From an uncultured Clostridia bacterium (GTDB lineage: Bacteria > Bacillota_A > Clostridia > Oscillospirales > Oscillospiraceae): a stretch of DNA of 20,469 nt. The stretch spans positions 1-20,469 of the forward strand of contig CASEPH010000263.1 in assembly GCA_949289625.1 (NCBI GenBank), written 5' to 3'. The notes under the pieces were generated by a model, which worked only from the letters and a program-made list of their open reading frames with translations, did no database searches and was not told where the DNA came from. Shown here piece by piece: positions 7,492 to 14,461 of the stretch (the stretch's first letter is position 1; each line of letters begins with the position of its first letter). A program made the translations under genes and the position numbers.

Positions 7492-7908
7492 TTAATATAG
7501 GGGCGCAGATTTTCCGCTGCCCTCACGCCAATCCAGATCGCCTCTGGCAAGGCCCAGAATCAGCATTTCCGCCGTGGCCAGATTGGTGGCATAGGGGACG
7601 TTGTGCATATCGCACAGGCGTTCAATCTGCAGCAGGTTCTGCTCCTGCACCGGGTCATTGCAGGTGGGGTTTGTGAAAAACAGCAGGAGATCCACCTCGT
7701 TGTAGGCAATGCGTGCGCCCACCTGCTGCTGACCGCCCTGGGCCCGGGAGAGATACAGGGTGATGGGGAGGCCGGTTGCTTCGGCCACCAGACGGCCTGT
7801 GGTGTTGGTAGCTGACAAATTGTGTTTTGCCAGAATCCCTTTATACGCGATGCAAAACTGAATCATCAATTCCTTCTTCTTATCTTGAGCCATAATTGCA
7901 ATGTTCAA
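7492..7908 (-). CDS. mgsA: Methylglyoxal-synthase-like protein with substituted active site
   Basis: A 138-residue protein with the methylglyoxal synthase fold signature throughout: MNIAIMAQDKKKELM at the start, ATNTTG in the phosphate loop region, GGQQQVGARI, DLLLFF and NVPYATNLATAEMLI. The enzyme turns dihydroxyacetone phosphate into methylglyoxal. Relative to the E. coli enzyme (residues recalled from knowledge of the family), His19 is Gln8, Gly46 is Asn35, catalytic Asp71 is Gln60 (codon CAG), Asp91 is Asn80, and the HDPD motif is disrupted (NDPV). Catalysis is therefore doubtful. The start is taken as TTG at 7908: GGAGG lies 8 bases upstream and the family begins M-N-I-A; the frame's upstream TTG at 7929 has no such support. 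It follows minD by 28 bases in one operon, an order seen in clostridial min-rodA-mgsA clusters. Confidence 0.8.
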   Translation of the reverse strand: MNIAIMAQDKKKELMIQFCIAYKGILAKHNLSATNTTGRLVAEATGLPITLYLSRAQGGQQQVGARIAYNEVDLLLFFTNPTCNDPVQEQNLLQIERLCDMHNVPYATNLATAEMLILGLARGDLDWREGSGKSAPLY

Positions 7909-7936
7909 AGTGCTTTCCTCCAACTCCAAAGGTTCG

Positions 7937-8680
7937 TCAATATCGTATGTGCATCAGGGGGGCTTCCATGCCCAGCAGTCGCCGGGAGATATGGAGACAG
8001 GCCAAAGCTGCGCCCTTGCGGCTGCGCAGCACCAGCGCACTGCCATGGGCAGCGGCCACGGGAACGGCTTGATCCTCTGGGATCAGCCCCAAAAGCGGCA
8101 GTCCCACCAGGTCCATCATGTCGTCCACGTTGGACCGAATGGAACCCAATAGCCGCCGAGTAACCCGGTTGACCACCAACTGGATAGGATCCAGACCTCG
8201 CTCCACCAGTAGTGTGGCGGTATGCTGGGCATCCCGAAGGGATCCGGGATCTGCTGTGGCGACCACAATTCCGCGGGTGGCGTAGTTAGTGGCCAAATCA
8301 AAGCCAAAACCAATTCCAGCGGGAGCGTCCAGAAGCACCCAATCATAGGATTCTGCGGCTTCTTCAATCAGCCGCCCAAAGATAATATCATCCACCAGAC
8401 CAGCGCGGGTTTTGGTGGGAGCGGTGAGCAGCTGCAGACCTGGGATCAGAGGATGCTCCGGGGCGTCGGACAGATAGTGATTCTCCATCATAACATCCAG
8501 AAAACTGATGGTGGCACAATCCGTCATACCCAAGGCGATGTCCAGGTTGCTCAGACCAATATCGCAGTCAATGGCCAAGACCCGCTGTCCCATTGCGGCA
8601 AGACATGAGGCGATTCCAGCACACAGCGTTGTCTTTCCAGTACCGCCCTTGCCGGACGTGATGACTAAAACCTCGCTCAT
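7937..8680 (-). CDS. minD: MinD-like division-site ATPase
   Basis: A 247-residue ParA/MinD-family ATPase. It shows a deviant Walker A with the signature Lys (GKGGTGKTT, residues 10-18), switch I with DCDIGLSNLDIALG, and Walker B WVLLDAPAGIGF, all typical of MinD rather than plasmid ParA. The family protein cycles on the membrane to position the division septum with MinC. The C-terminus (ACLHISRRLLGM, then EAPLMHIRY) has no clear separate amphipathic membrane helix beyond the domain's last helix. No minC or minE is adjacent. The ATG at 8680 has AAGGAGG upstream; the longer open frame to 8842 crosses the promoter. It is transcribed with the mgsA-like gene. Confidence 0.85.
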   Translation of the reverse strand: MSEVLVITSGKGGTGKTTLCAGIASCLAAMGQRVLAIDCDIGLSNLDIALGMTDCATISFLDVMMENHYLSDAPEHPLIPGLQLLTAPTKTRAGLVDDIIFGRLIEEAAESYDWVLLDAPAGIGFGFDLATNYATRGIVVATADPGSLRDAQHTATLLVERGLDPIQLVVNRVTRRLLGSIRSNVDDMMDLVGLPLLGLIPEDQAVPVAAAHGSALVLRSRKGAALACLHISRRLLGMEAPLMHIRY

Positions 8681-8711
8681 GTTGGGATCCTCCTTCTGCT
8701 CATGCATTACC

Positions 8712-8739
8712 ATTATACCAGCATTTCGGCAAATTTCAA
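8712..8739 (-). promoter_or_regulatory. Promoter of minD-mgsA
   Basis: Minus strand TTGAAA (8734-8739), 16-base spacer ending in TGG, then perfect TATAAT (8712-8717), an extended -10. Confidence 0.8.
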
Positions 8740-8796
8740 CAGGATTCTTGTGATATCTTCTGTGAAATGTGTAGAATTTGTAAAAATATAGCATCA

Positions 8797-8842
8797 ATGG
8801 CTGCCGGTTTTTGCTGGATTTCCAGGGGATACGGGCAGCCAT
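8797..8842. other. Stem-loop in the rsmG-minD gap
   Basis: ATGGCTGCC (8797-8805) and GGCAGCCAT (8834-8842) form a perfect 9-bp stem. Inside the loop is a smaller hairpin, CTGG/CCAG. On minus a T-run (ATATTTTTAC) follows about 11 bases after the stem. It could terminate rsmG, but the gap to the T-run is long for that. The rest of 8843-8942 shows nothing else. Confidence 0.4.
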
Positions 8843-8942
8843 AGCATAGCGTATTCATAAGCCAGGGAAATCATTCCAGCAAACGGGAAAACGAAGTGCA
8901 AACCTGTAGATGCGGGATGGAGCCAAGGAATCCTCCAGACAG

Positions 8943-9644
8943 TTACAGAAGAGGTGCCTGCTTGATCTTAGAGAACCGCCTTGGGTATTGGGCGGGGGTT
9001 TTGCGCACCTTTTGGATGATGACGGCACGATGGACCGTATCCGTGCCGGGAATCTCATAGTCTTCAATCCGCAGGAGCTTTCCTCCCAGTAGCTCGATGC
9101 CGTGGGCAGCCTGGGAAATCTCTTCGTCGCAATCCGTGGATTTCATGGCGATGAAAGCGCCCCCTACCCGCACCAACGGCAGACACAGCTCTGAGAGCAT
9201 ATTCAGCCGTGCCACAGCCCGGGATACCGCAATATCATAGCTTTCCCTGTGATCGGCGGCATATTCCTCTGCCCGGGCCGAGACACAGTCTGCGTCTACC
9301 TGCAGCGTGGGAAGTACCTGGGACAGCCAGGTGATCCGCTTGTTCAGGCTGTCCAACAGGGTCAGCTGCAGAGAAGGCTCCCCGATCTTCAGCGGAACGC
9401 CCGGAAAGCCTGCGCCGCAGCCCACATCAATCACAGACTTTTGAGAAAAGTCCCACAGCTTCAGCAGTGCGAGACAGTCCAAAAAATGCAGCCGGGCTAC
9501 AGATTGCGGCTCAGTAATGGCGGTGAGGTTCATGACCTCGTTTTTTTGCAGCAGCGCCTGACCAAAGGCACAGAGCATTTCTACCTGTGTTTCGGTCAGG
9601 GCCAGTCCCAGGCCGGGCAATCCTGTCATCAGAGCCTGTTTCAT
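8943..9644 (-). CDS. rsmG: 16S rRNA (guanine-527-N7) methyltransferase RsmG
   Basis: A 233-residue protein. The family pattern is clear: N-terminal helix with QKNEVMNLTAI, the HFLDCLALL segment, the SAM-binding motif VIDVGCGAGFPGVPLKI, LLDSLNKRITWL, and SRAVARL. The enzyme methylates N7 of G527 in 16S rRNA using S-adenosylmethionine; its loss is a known route to low-level streptomycin resistance. The ATG at 9644 has GGAGG 5 bases upstream; the frame extends further to 9692 but that would run through the terminator hairpin. An intrinsic terminator ends directly before its ribosome site, so its transcript source is unclear (see findings). It is not next to mnmG or parA, its common partners. Confidence 0.94.
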   Translation of the reverse strand: MKQALMTGLPGLGLALTETQVEMLCAFGQALLQKNEVMNLTAITEPQSVARLHFLDCLALLKLWDFSQKSVIDVGCGAGFPGVPLKIGEPSLQLTLLDSLNKRITWLSQVLPTLQVDADCVSARAEEYAADHRESYDIAVSRAVARLNMLSELCLPLVRVGGAFIAMKSTDCDEEISQAAHGIELLGGKLLRIEDYEIPGTDTVHRAVIIQKVRKTPAQYPRRFSKIKQAPLL

Positions 9645-9658
9645 GTTGTCCTCCAATC

Positions 9659-9688
9659 TAAAAAGGGAGGGGCTGCACCGCCCCTCCC
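9659..9688 (-). terminator. Rho-independent terminator of the glyS-transketolase unit
   Basis: A perfect 9-bp stem (GGGAGGGGC / GCCCCTCCC, 9665-9688, loop TGCACC) is followed on minus by TTTTTAG. It starts 11 bases past the transketolase stop and ends about 5 bases before the rsmG ribosome site. Confidence 0.9.
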
Positions 9689-9698
9689 GCAAGCGCGA

Positions 9699-10640
9699 TT
9701 ATTTTTTCAGTGTCAGGGCGTGCCGTACCTTTTCTACGATGCCTGCGGCATTGAGTCCGTAGGCGTCCAGCACGGCCTGAGCCTTACCGGAACGGCCAAA
9801 GACATCCTCTACGCCATGACGAACCACAGGGACGGGGCAGCCTTCCGAAACCACTTCCGCAACAGCGGAGCCCAGACCGCCCATTACATTGGCTTCCTCG
9901 GAGGTGATGATACAACCGGTTTCCCGGGCAGCCTGAAGCACCAGGTCCCGGTCGATGGGTTTGATGGTGTGCATATCAATGACGCGAATATCCAGTCCCT
10001 CGGCGGAGAGAGTATTGGCAGCTTCATAGGCACACTGGACCATCATGCCGGTGGCGATAATGGTGGCATCCTTTCCGTCTTTCAGGACGCTGCCTTTGCC
10101 CAGGGCAAAGGTGTAGCCGGGAATAGTATCCGTGACGGACTCCACAGCCAGCCGGCCCAAACGCATATAGGCGGGGCCGTCATACTCCAGCAGGGCTTTG
10201 ACCGCCAGCTCCATTTCCGGTCCGTCACAGGGGGAGAGTACTAGCATCCCGGGAATGGCACGCATAATGGCGTAATCCTCGATGCACTGATGGGTGGCGC
10301 CGTCTTCGCCCACACTGAGACCGCCGTGGGATCCGATGACCTTCACGTTGAGGCCGGGATAGGCGATGGAATTGCGGACCTGCTCCCAGGCCCGGCCGGC
10401 GGAGAACATGGCGAAGGAATTCATAAAGGGCTTTTTTCCGCAGGTGGCAAGACCGGCGGCCACACCGGCCATATTGCCCTCAGCAATGCCCATATCAAAG
10501 AACCGATCAGGATACCGGTCTGCAAAGGTTTTTGTCATGGTAGAGCCGGAGAGGTCGGCGTCCAATACCACCAGCTCCGGATACTGCTCTGCCAGGTCGG
10601 CCAAAGCCTGACCATAGGCAGCACGGGTTGCAATTTTCAT
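9699..10640 (-). CDS. Transketolase, C-terminal subunit
   Basis: A 313-residue half-transketolase: the pyrimidine-binding domain (residues ~1-165, with DADLSGSTMTKTF, FDMGIAEGNMAGVAAGLA containing the cofactor-activating Glu, and SHGGLSVGEDGATHQ) plus the C-terminal domain (~185-313, VIDMHTIKPID). It pairs with the N-terminal subunit encoded just upstream to make one enzyme, which moves two-carbon units between sugar phosphates in the non-oxidative pentose phosphate pathway. Only 2 bases separate the upstream stop (10643) from this ATG; GGAGG lies inside the end of the upstream gene. Substrate choice within the split-transketolase group (pentose phosphates or related sugars) is not certain from sequence alone. 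Confidence 0.93.
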   Translation of the reverse strand: MKIATRAAYGQALADLAEQYPELVVLDADLSGSTMTKTFADRYPDRFFDMGIAEGNMAGVAAGLATCGKKPFMNSFAMFSAGRAWEQVRNSIAYPGLNVKVIGSHGGLSVGEDGATHQCIEDYAIMRAIPGMLVLSPCDGPEMELAVKALLEYDGPAYMRLGRLAVESVTDTIPGYTFALGKGSVLKDGKDATIIATGMMVQCAYEAANTLSAEGLDIRVIDMHTIKPIDRDLVLQAARETGCIITSEEANVMGGLGSAVAEVVSEGCPVPVVRHGVEDVFGRSGKAQAVLDAYGLNAAGIVEKVRHALTLKK

Positions 10641-10642
10641 GG

Positions 10643-11488
10643 TTATTCCGCCTCCAATCTGCTCAGGAGCTCCGTGAGCTCTGTTTTGCCGGTTTCGTAC
10701 TGCTCCTGGTTGGGGGCTTTGCCGTGCCAGCCGGCGTTGTTCTCCATATAGGAGATGCCCTTGCCCTTGACGGTGTTGGCCAGGATCATGGTGGGCTTGC
10801 CCTTGACAGTCTTAGCGGCTTCAAAGGCGGCCTCGATGGCCTCGTAATCATGGCCGTCGCAGTGGATCACATGCCAGCCGAAGGCCTCGTACTTCTTGTC
10901 CAGAGGCTCAGAGGGCATGACGTCGGAAGTTTTGCCGTCGATCTGCAGGCCGTTGACATCCACCACCGCGCAGAGATTATCCAGCTTGTACTTGGCCGCT
11001 GCCATAGCGGCTTCCCAGGTTTGTCCTTCCTCGATCTCGCCGTCACCCAGAATGGTGTAGACCCGATAGTCCTTTTGATCCAGCTTGCCGGCGATGGCCA
11101 TACCAACGGCAGCAGAAATGCCCTGTCCCAGGGAGCCGGTGGACATATCTACGCCCTTGACATGGACCATATCAGGATGGCCGGAGTAATGGGCGTCGAT
11201 CCGGCGGAACTTGTGCAGCTCCTCCACGGGGAAATAGCCCCGCAGTGCCAGGATGGAGTAGAGGGCGGGGGTACAATGTCCCTTGGACAGCACAAAGCGG
11301 TCCCGATTCGGATCCTGGGGCTTTTCTGGGTCGATGTGCATGACGTCAAAATACAAAACCGTCAGCAGGTCCATGGCGGACATGGAGCCGCCGGGATGGC
11401 CGGAGGCTGCCTCATAGACGCACTGCAGCGCCAGAAGGCGGCCCTTAGCAGCCGTGATGGCCAAGGCTTTTTTCTGCGTTTGATCCAT
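10643..11488 (-). CDS. Transketolase, N-terminal (thiamine diphosphate-binding) subunit
   Basis: A 281-residue N-terminal half. It contains SGHPGGSMSAMDLL, FVLSKGHCTPALYS, STGSLGQGISAAVGMA and the diphosphate/Mg2+ binding motif GDGEIEEGQTWEAAMAAAKYKLDN with the following VVDVN. It needs the next gene's product to complete the active site, which forms at the interface. The ATG at 11488 has AAGGAGTG upstream. The glyS stop is 35 bases away with no terminator between, so glyS and both transketolase genes are probably one transcript ending at 9659-9688. Confidence 0.94.
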   Translation of the reverse strand: MDQTQKKALAITAAKGRLLALQCVYEAASGHPGGSMSAMDLLTVLYFDVMHIDPEKPQDPNRDRFVLSKGHCTPALYSILALRGYFPVEELHKFRRIDAHYSGHPDMVHVKGVDMSTGSLGQGISAAVGMAIAGKLDQKDYRVYTILGDGEIEEGQTWEAAMAAAKYKLDNLCAVVDVNGLQIDGKTSDVMPSEPLDKKYEAFGWHVIHCDGHDYEAIEAAFEAAKTVKGKPTMILANTVKGKGISYMENNAGWHGKAPNQEQYETGKTELTELLSRLEAE

Positions 11489-11523
11489 TATTTTCTGTCA
11501 CTCCTTACAAAACGTCTAAATGA

Positions 11524-12954
11524 TTAAAATGCAATTTTCTCAGAAATATAGGCAGCTACCTGATCGATGGGCATACGCACCTGCTCCATGGTATCCCGAT
11601 CCCGGACGGTGACGCAGTTGTCTGCCGGTGTGTTTTCGTCGCCCACGGTCTGGAAATCCACAGTGATGCAGAAAGGTGTGCCAATCTCGTCCTCCCGACG
11701 GTACCGTTTGCCAATGGAGCCGGTCTCGTCATAGTCGCACATAAAGTGCTTGGAAAGCTCTGTATAGATTTCCGTGGCCTTGTCCCCCAGCTTCTTGGAC
11801 AGGGGCAGTACCGCGCATTTAAAGGGAGCCAGAGCGGGATGGAAGTGCATGACCACGCGCACGTCGTCCTTGCCATTTTTATCCTGACCTACCACCTCTT
11901 CGTCGTAGGCGTTCACCAGGAAGGCCAGAACAGACCGCTCCACACCGAGGGAAGGCTCGATGACATAGGGGATATAGCGGGTGTTCTTCTCCTGATCGAA
12001 GTAGGTCAGATCCCGACCGGAGGTGTTTTGATGCTGGGTCAGGTCGTAGTCGGTACGGTCCGCCACACCCCAGAGCTCACCCCAGCCGAAGGGGAAGAGA
12101 TATTCAAAGTCCGTGGTGGCCTTGGAGTAGAAGCACAGTTCCTCGGGATCATGATCCCGCAGCCGCAGGTTTTCCTCGGTCATACCCAGGGAGAGCAGCC
12201 AATCATGGCAGAAGGAACGCCAATACTGGAACCACTGAAGATCAGTGCCGGGCTCACAGAAGAACTCCAGCTCCATCTGCTCAAATTCCCGTACACGGAA
12301 AATAAAGTTGCCGGGAGTAATCTCATTCCGGAAGGATTTGCCGATCTGGCCAATACCAAAGGGCAGCTTTTTGCGGGTGGTGCGCTGAACATTGACGAAG
12401 TTCACAAAGATGCCCTGGGCCGTTTCGGGACGGAGGTACACGGTATTTTTCGCATCCTCGGTGACACCCTGGAAGGTTTTGAACATCAGGTTGAACTGCC
12501 GAATGTCAGTGAAGTTGTGCTTGCCGCAGGTGGGACAGGGAATGTTGTGTTCTTCGATAAAGGCTTTCATCTCTGCCTGAGAGAAGGCGTCGATGGGCTT
12601 GTCCAGGGTGACGCCGTTTTCTCCGGTCCAGTCCTCGATGAGCTTGTCGGCCCGGAACCGTTCGTGGCATTCCCGGCAGTCCATCAGAGGATCGGAAAAG
12701 CCGCCCAGATGGCCGGAGGCAACCCAGGTCTGGGGATTCATCAAAATGGCGGAATCCAGGCCCACATTATAGGGATTCTCCTGGACAAACTTTTTCCACC
12801 AGGCCCGCTTGACGTTGTTTTTCAGCTCCGCGCCTAACGGTCCGAAGTCCCAAGTATTGGCCAAGCCGCCGTAGATCTCGCTGCCTGAAAAAATAAAGCC
12901 TCTGTTTTTGCAGAGGGCAACGATTTTATCCATGGTTTTTTCCGTGTTTTTCAT
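11524..12954 (-). CDS. glyS: Glycyl-tRNA synthetase, single-chain class II type
   Basis: A 476-residue alpha-chain-only GlyRS (the archaeal/eukaryotic-like form, not the GlyQ/GlyS alpha-beta form). Class II motifs are clear: motif 2 as [21 protein letters not shown] and motif 3 as [15 protein letters not shown]. The early [18 protein letters not shown] block is typical of the family. A CxxC pair (C93/C96) and a second (C140/C143) look like an intact zinc site. A C-terminal anticodon-binding domain with the ending [12 protein letters not shown] is present. It attaches glycine to tRNA-Gly. GGAGG lies 10 bases before the ATG at 12954; an alternative start at Met8 has no better site. It is transcribed from 13017-13044, with no T-box leader seen. 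Confidence 0.96.
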   Translation of the reverse strand: MKNTEKTMDKIVALCKNRGFIFSGSEIYGGLANTWDFGPLGAELKNNVKRAWWKKFVQENPYNVGLDSAILMNPQTWVASGHLGGFSDPLMDCRECHERFRADKLIEDWTGENGVTLDKPIDAFSQAEMKAFIEEHNIPCPTCGKHNFTDIRQFNLMFKTFQGVTEDAKNTVYLRPETAQGIFVNFVNVQRTTRKKLPFGIGQIGKSFRNEITPGNFIFRVREFEQMELEFFCEPGTDLQWFQYWRSFCHDWLLSLGMTEENLRLRDHDPEELCFYSKATTDFEYLFPFGWGELWGVADRTDYDLTQHQNTSGRDLTYFDQEKNTRYIPYVIEPSLGVERSVLAFLVNAYDEEVVGQDKNGKDDVRVVMHFHPALAPFKCAVLPLSKKLGDKATEIYTELSKHFMCDYDETGSIGKRYRREDEIGTPFCITVDFQTVGDENTPADNCVTVRDRDTMEQVRMPIDQVAAYISEKIAF

Positions 12955-12992
12955 ATGAAATTTGCCTCCTCAGCAACATTCTTTCATAAATC

Positions 12993-13008
12993 TGGCATAG
13001 ATATGCCA
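12993..13008. promoter_or_regulatory. Palindrome at the glyS transcript 5' end
   Basis: TGGCATA-GA-TATGCCA is a perfect 7+7 inverted repeat beginning just downstream of the expected glyS transcription start. It could be a protein operator or a 5' hairpin that stabilises the mRNA. Confidence 0.55.
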
Positions 13009-13016
13009 ATAATAAC

Positions 13017-13044
13017 ATTATAACCGCTCCCGGGCCAAAGTCAA
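13017..13044 (-). promoter_or_regulatory. glyS promoter
   Basis: Minus strand TTGACT (13039-13044), 16-base spacer, TATAAT (13017-13022). The leader to the glyS ATG is then only about 55 bases. Confidence 0.82.
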
Positions 13045-13157
13045 CCACGATTCATGGTTTTTCCAGTGTTTTGGGGCTTTTTGTGGCACAATACAAATTC
13101 AGAACGGAAAAGGCCGGGCAATTACGTCGATTTTACGACAGGGCAGAATATACAGGT

Positions 13158-13198
13158 GCAGGCGGACAGTCCCCTTGAACTGTCCGCCTGCGATTTTT
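13158..13198 (+). terminator. Strong hairpin with a plus-strand T-run, no plus gene before it
   Basis: A perfect 13-bp GC-rich stem (GCAGGCGGACAGT / ACTGTCCGCCTGC, loop 13171-13178) is followed on plus by GATTTTTAG. The only gene upstream on plus lies more than 5 kb away across opposing genes. On minus the hairpin has no T-run but could be the 3' end of the candidate RNA described at 13158-13390. Confidence 0.7.
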
Positions 13199-13390
13199 AG
13201 GAGTGTATGTGTTGGTCGTGTGTGTTGCGCAGCCCCGGCCCTCTGGCAAGGGCCGGATCAGCTGTGCCGGACAGACGGTTCTGGCAGCCGTCTGATCCCA
13301 AAAGAAGGAGATATGAGTGTGTGGCCTTCTGTGATACTGGCATATCACTGGCTTGAAACGTACCACTTGTTACATACGTTTCGACCACGT
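13158..13390 (-). ncRNA. Candidate structured RNA with three identical-loop hairpins
   Basis: Minus-strand RNA expected to start near 13388 from a strong promoter. Back-to-back perfect stems fill 13235-13382: GAAACGTA/TACGTTTC (13355-13382); GTGATA/TATCAC (13331-13348); AGAAGG/CCTTCT (13303-13330); GGATCAG/CTGATCC (13255-13298) enclosing ACGG/CCGT and CTGT/ACAG, which would form a three-way junction; and CCGGCCCT/AGGGCCGG (13235-13256). Three of the loops carry the same hexamer, TGCCAG (13243-13248, 13281-13286, 13337-13342). An A/C-rich unpaired stretch and a 13-bp hairpin follow. Small ORFs on either strand here lack usable ribosome sites. I recognise no known RNA family, and no T-box, 6S or SRP hallmark is visible. 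It could be an independent RNA or part of a long glyS leader. Confidence 0.55.
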
Positions 13391-13394
13391 TGCC

Positions 13395-13423
13395 ATCATA
13401 CCACAGTCGTACGGATGTGTCAA
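13395..13423 (-). promoter_or_regulatory. Strong sigma-A promoter for the structured RNA
   Basis: Minus strand TTGACA (13418-13423), 17-base spacer, TATGAT (13395-13400). The -35 box contains the stop codon (TGA, 13420-13422) of the acyltransferase gene. Confidence 0.85.
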
Positions 13424-14460
13424 TACCTTTTTCGGCGAAAATGGGCGAAAATCACCGGTACTGGGTTGGGGCAGTTGGTAAGCCGGGCCGGCAGCGAAAT
13501 CCGGCTGGTCACAAACCGGCGATAGAGGCAGCCCAGCACCAGACAACCCAGAAGGATGCAGGCCCAGTAGCGGTTCCGCAGGGAGACTGTTGCCAGAAAG
13601 ATCTTATAGATTGCCATATGTATCATCAGTATTTCTCCGGAGGCTTCTCCACACCGCTCCACGGGACGCATCAGCATGGAAAGAAATCTGCTTTTTCGGA
13701 GCAGCGCGGCCAGATCCGCCACCATGATAGCACCGCCAGGGATCAGCAGGGCAAAGGGATACCACCACAGCCCCAGGGAGTTGCCGTAAGTCCATCCGAT
13801 CCCCCAGAAGGTGACAGGGACCAACCACAGGCCCACCAAGGCCAGGGGGTAGGCAATGGCCCGCAGGAGCCATTGCTTTGAAAAGCCACGCTGTTCCAGA
13901 CAGCCGAAGAGAATCCCTGTGAAAAATACAGGCAGCCGGGTGACGATCACTAAAAAACGGTCCGCAGGACAAAACAGGCACAGGGGAAATGACAGGACGG
14001 TCAGACAGAGCCAGAGCAGAACGGGATGTTTGACCCGGCTAAACAGGCGGTAGAGAGGGACGGCCAGCAGGAAGAACAGCCATACGGCGGAGAAATACCA
14101 GTTGAGCTGATTCATCTGGCCGAACCACCAGCCGATGAGGGTGATGCTGCCCAGTACGGCCAGGCCGCTCATCAGGCCCATCAAAAACATGATCAGGCAC
14201 CAGGGGATCAAAATCAGGTAGAGGCCCGGCAATAGCCGCAGGGCACGTTGGCGAAGGTAGCCCCAGCCGCCCCGGCTGCGAATGGAATGACAGGCGCCCA
14301 AGCCCGATAAAAAGAGAAACATGTCCACGCCGCAGTAGAGCATATCGTGGAGCAGCTTCAGCCAGGGATTATGGATCACAAAGGGCGCATGATAAAAGAC
14401 AACGCCGCAGATCGCCAGTCCCATGAGCAGACTGCGGGCAGATCGAAGATTTTGAAACAA
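13420..14460 (-). CDS. Acyltransferase family 3 membrane protein
   Basis: A 346-residue integral membrane protein with about ten hydrophobic segments. The N-terminal LLMGLAICGVVFYHAPF carries the family's conserved His in the first helix, and GVDMFLFLSGLG matches the second conserved block (usually G-v-d-l-F-F-v-l-S-G). Later helices include WYFSAVWLFFLLAVPLY and YWACILLGCLVLGCLY; the tail is basic (FRRKRY). The family transfers acetyl or other acyl groups to sugars in exopolysaccharide, lipids or cell wall; the acceptor is unknown. The start is TTG at 14460, two codons past the stop of the CbiE/CbiT-like gene, with AGGTGA upstream. The genes are thus coupled. No terminator separates its end from the RNA promoter downstream. 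Confidence 0.83.
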   Translation of the reverse strand: MFQNLRSARSLLMGLAICGVVFYHAPFVIHNPWLKLLHDMLYCGVDMFLFLSGLGACHSIRSRGGWGYLRQRALRLLPGLYLILIPWCLIMFLMGLMSGLAVLGSITLIGWWFGQMNQLNWYFSAVWLFFLLAVPLYRLFSRVKHPVLLWLCLTVLSFPLCLFCPADRFLVIVTRLPVFFTGILFGCLEQRGFSKQWLLRAIAYPLALVGLWLVPVTFWGIGWTYGNSLGLWWYPFALLIPGGAIMVADLAALLRKSRFLSMLMRPVERCGEASGEILMIHMAIYKIFLATVSLRNRYWACILLGCLVLGCLYRRFVTSRISLPARLTNCPNPVPVIFAHFRRKRY

Positions 14461-14461
14461 A

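Noticed and set aside
9249..10244. 331-residue plus frame opposite rsmG and transketolase
   Set aside because: Spans two clear genes on the other strand and matches no family.
10628..11527. 299-residue plus frame opposite the transketolase N-subunit
   Set aside because: Antisense shadow of a motif-complete enzyme gene.
11746..12837. 363-residue plus frame opposite glyS
   Set aside because: Shadow of glyS caused by its codon bias; no start signals.
13197..13388. 63-residue minus frame within the structured RNA
   Set aside because: It would begin with GTG at the transcript's first base without a ribosome site, and it contains the perfect stems.
12955..13420. T-box riboswitch for glyS
   Set aside because: No GGTGG-N-ACCGCG-type T-box sequence or antiterminator is visible, and glyS has its own close promoter.
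13313..13525. Plus frame starting after AAGAAGGAG at 13303-13311
   Set aside because: Only about 2 bases separate the apparent ribosome site from the ATG, the product resembles no protein, and it runs into the antisense of the acyltransferase. The purine run pairs with a stem of the RNA candidate instead.
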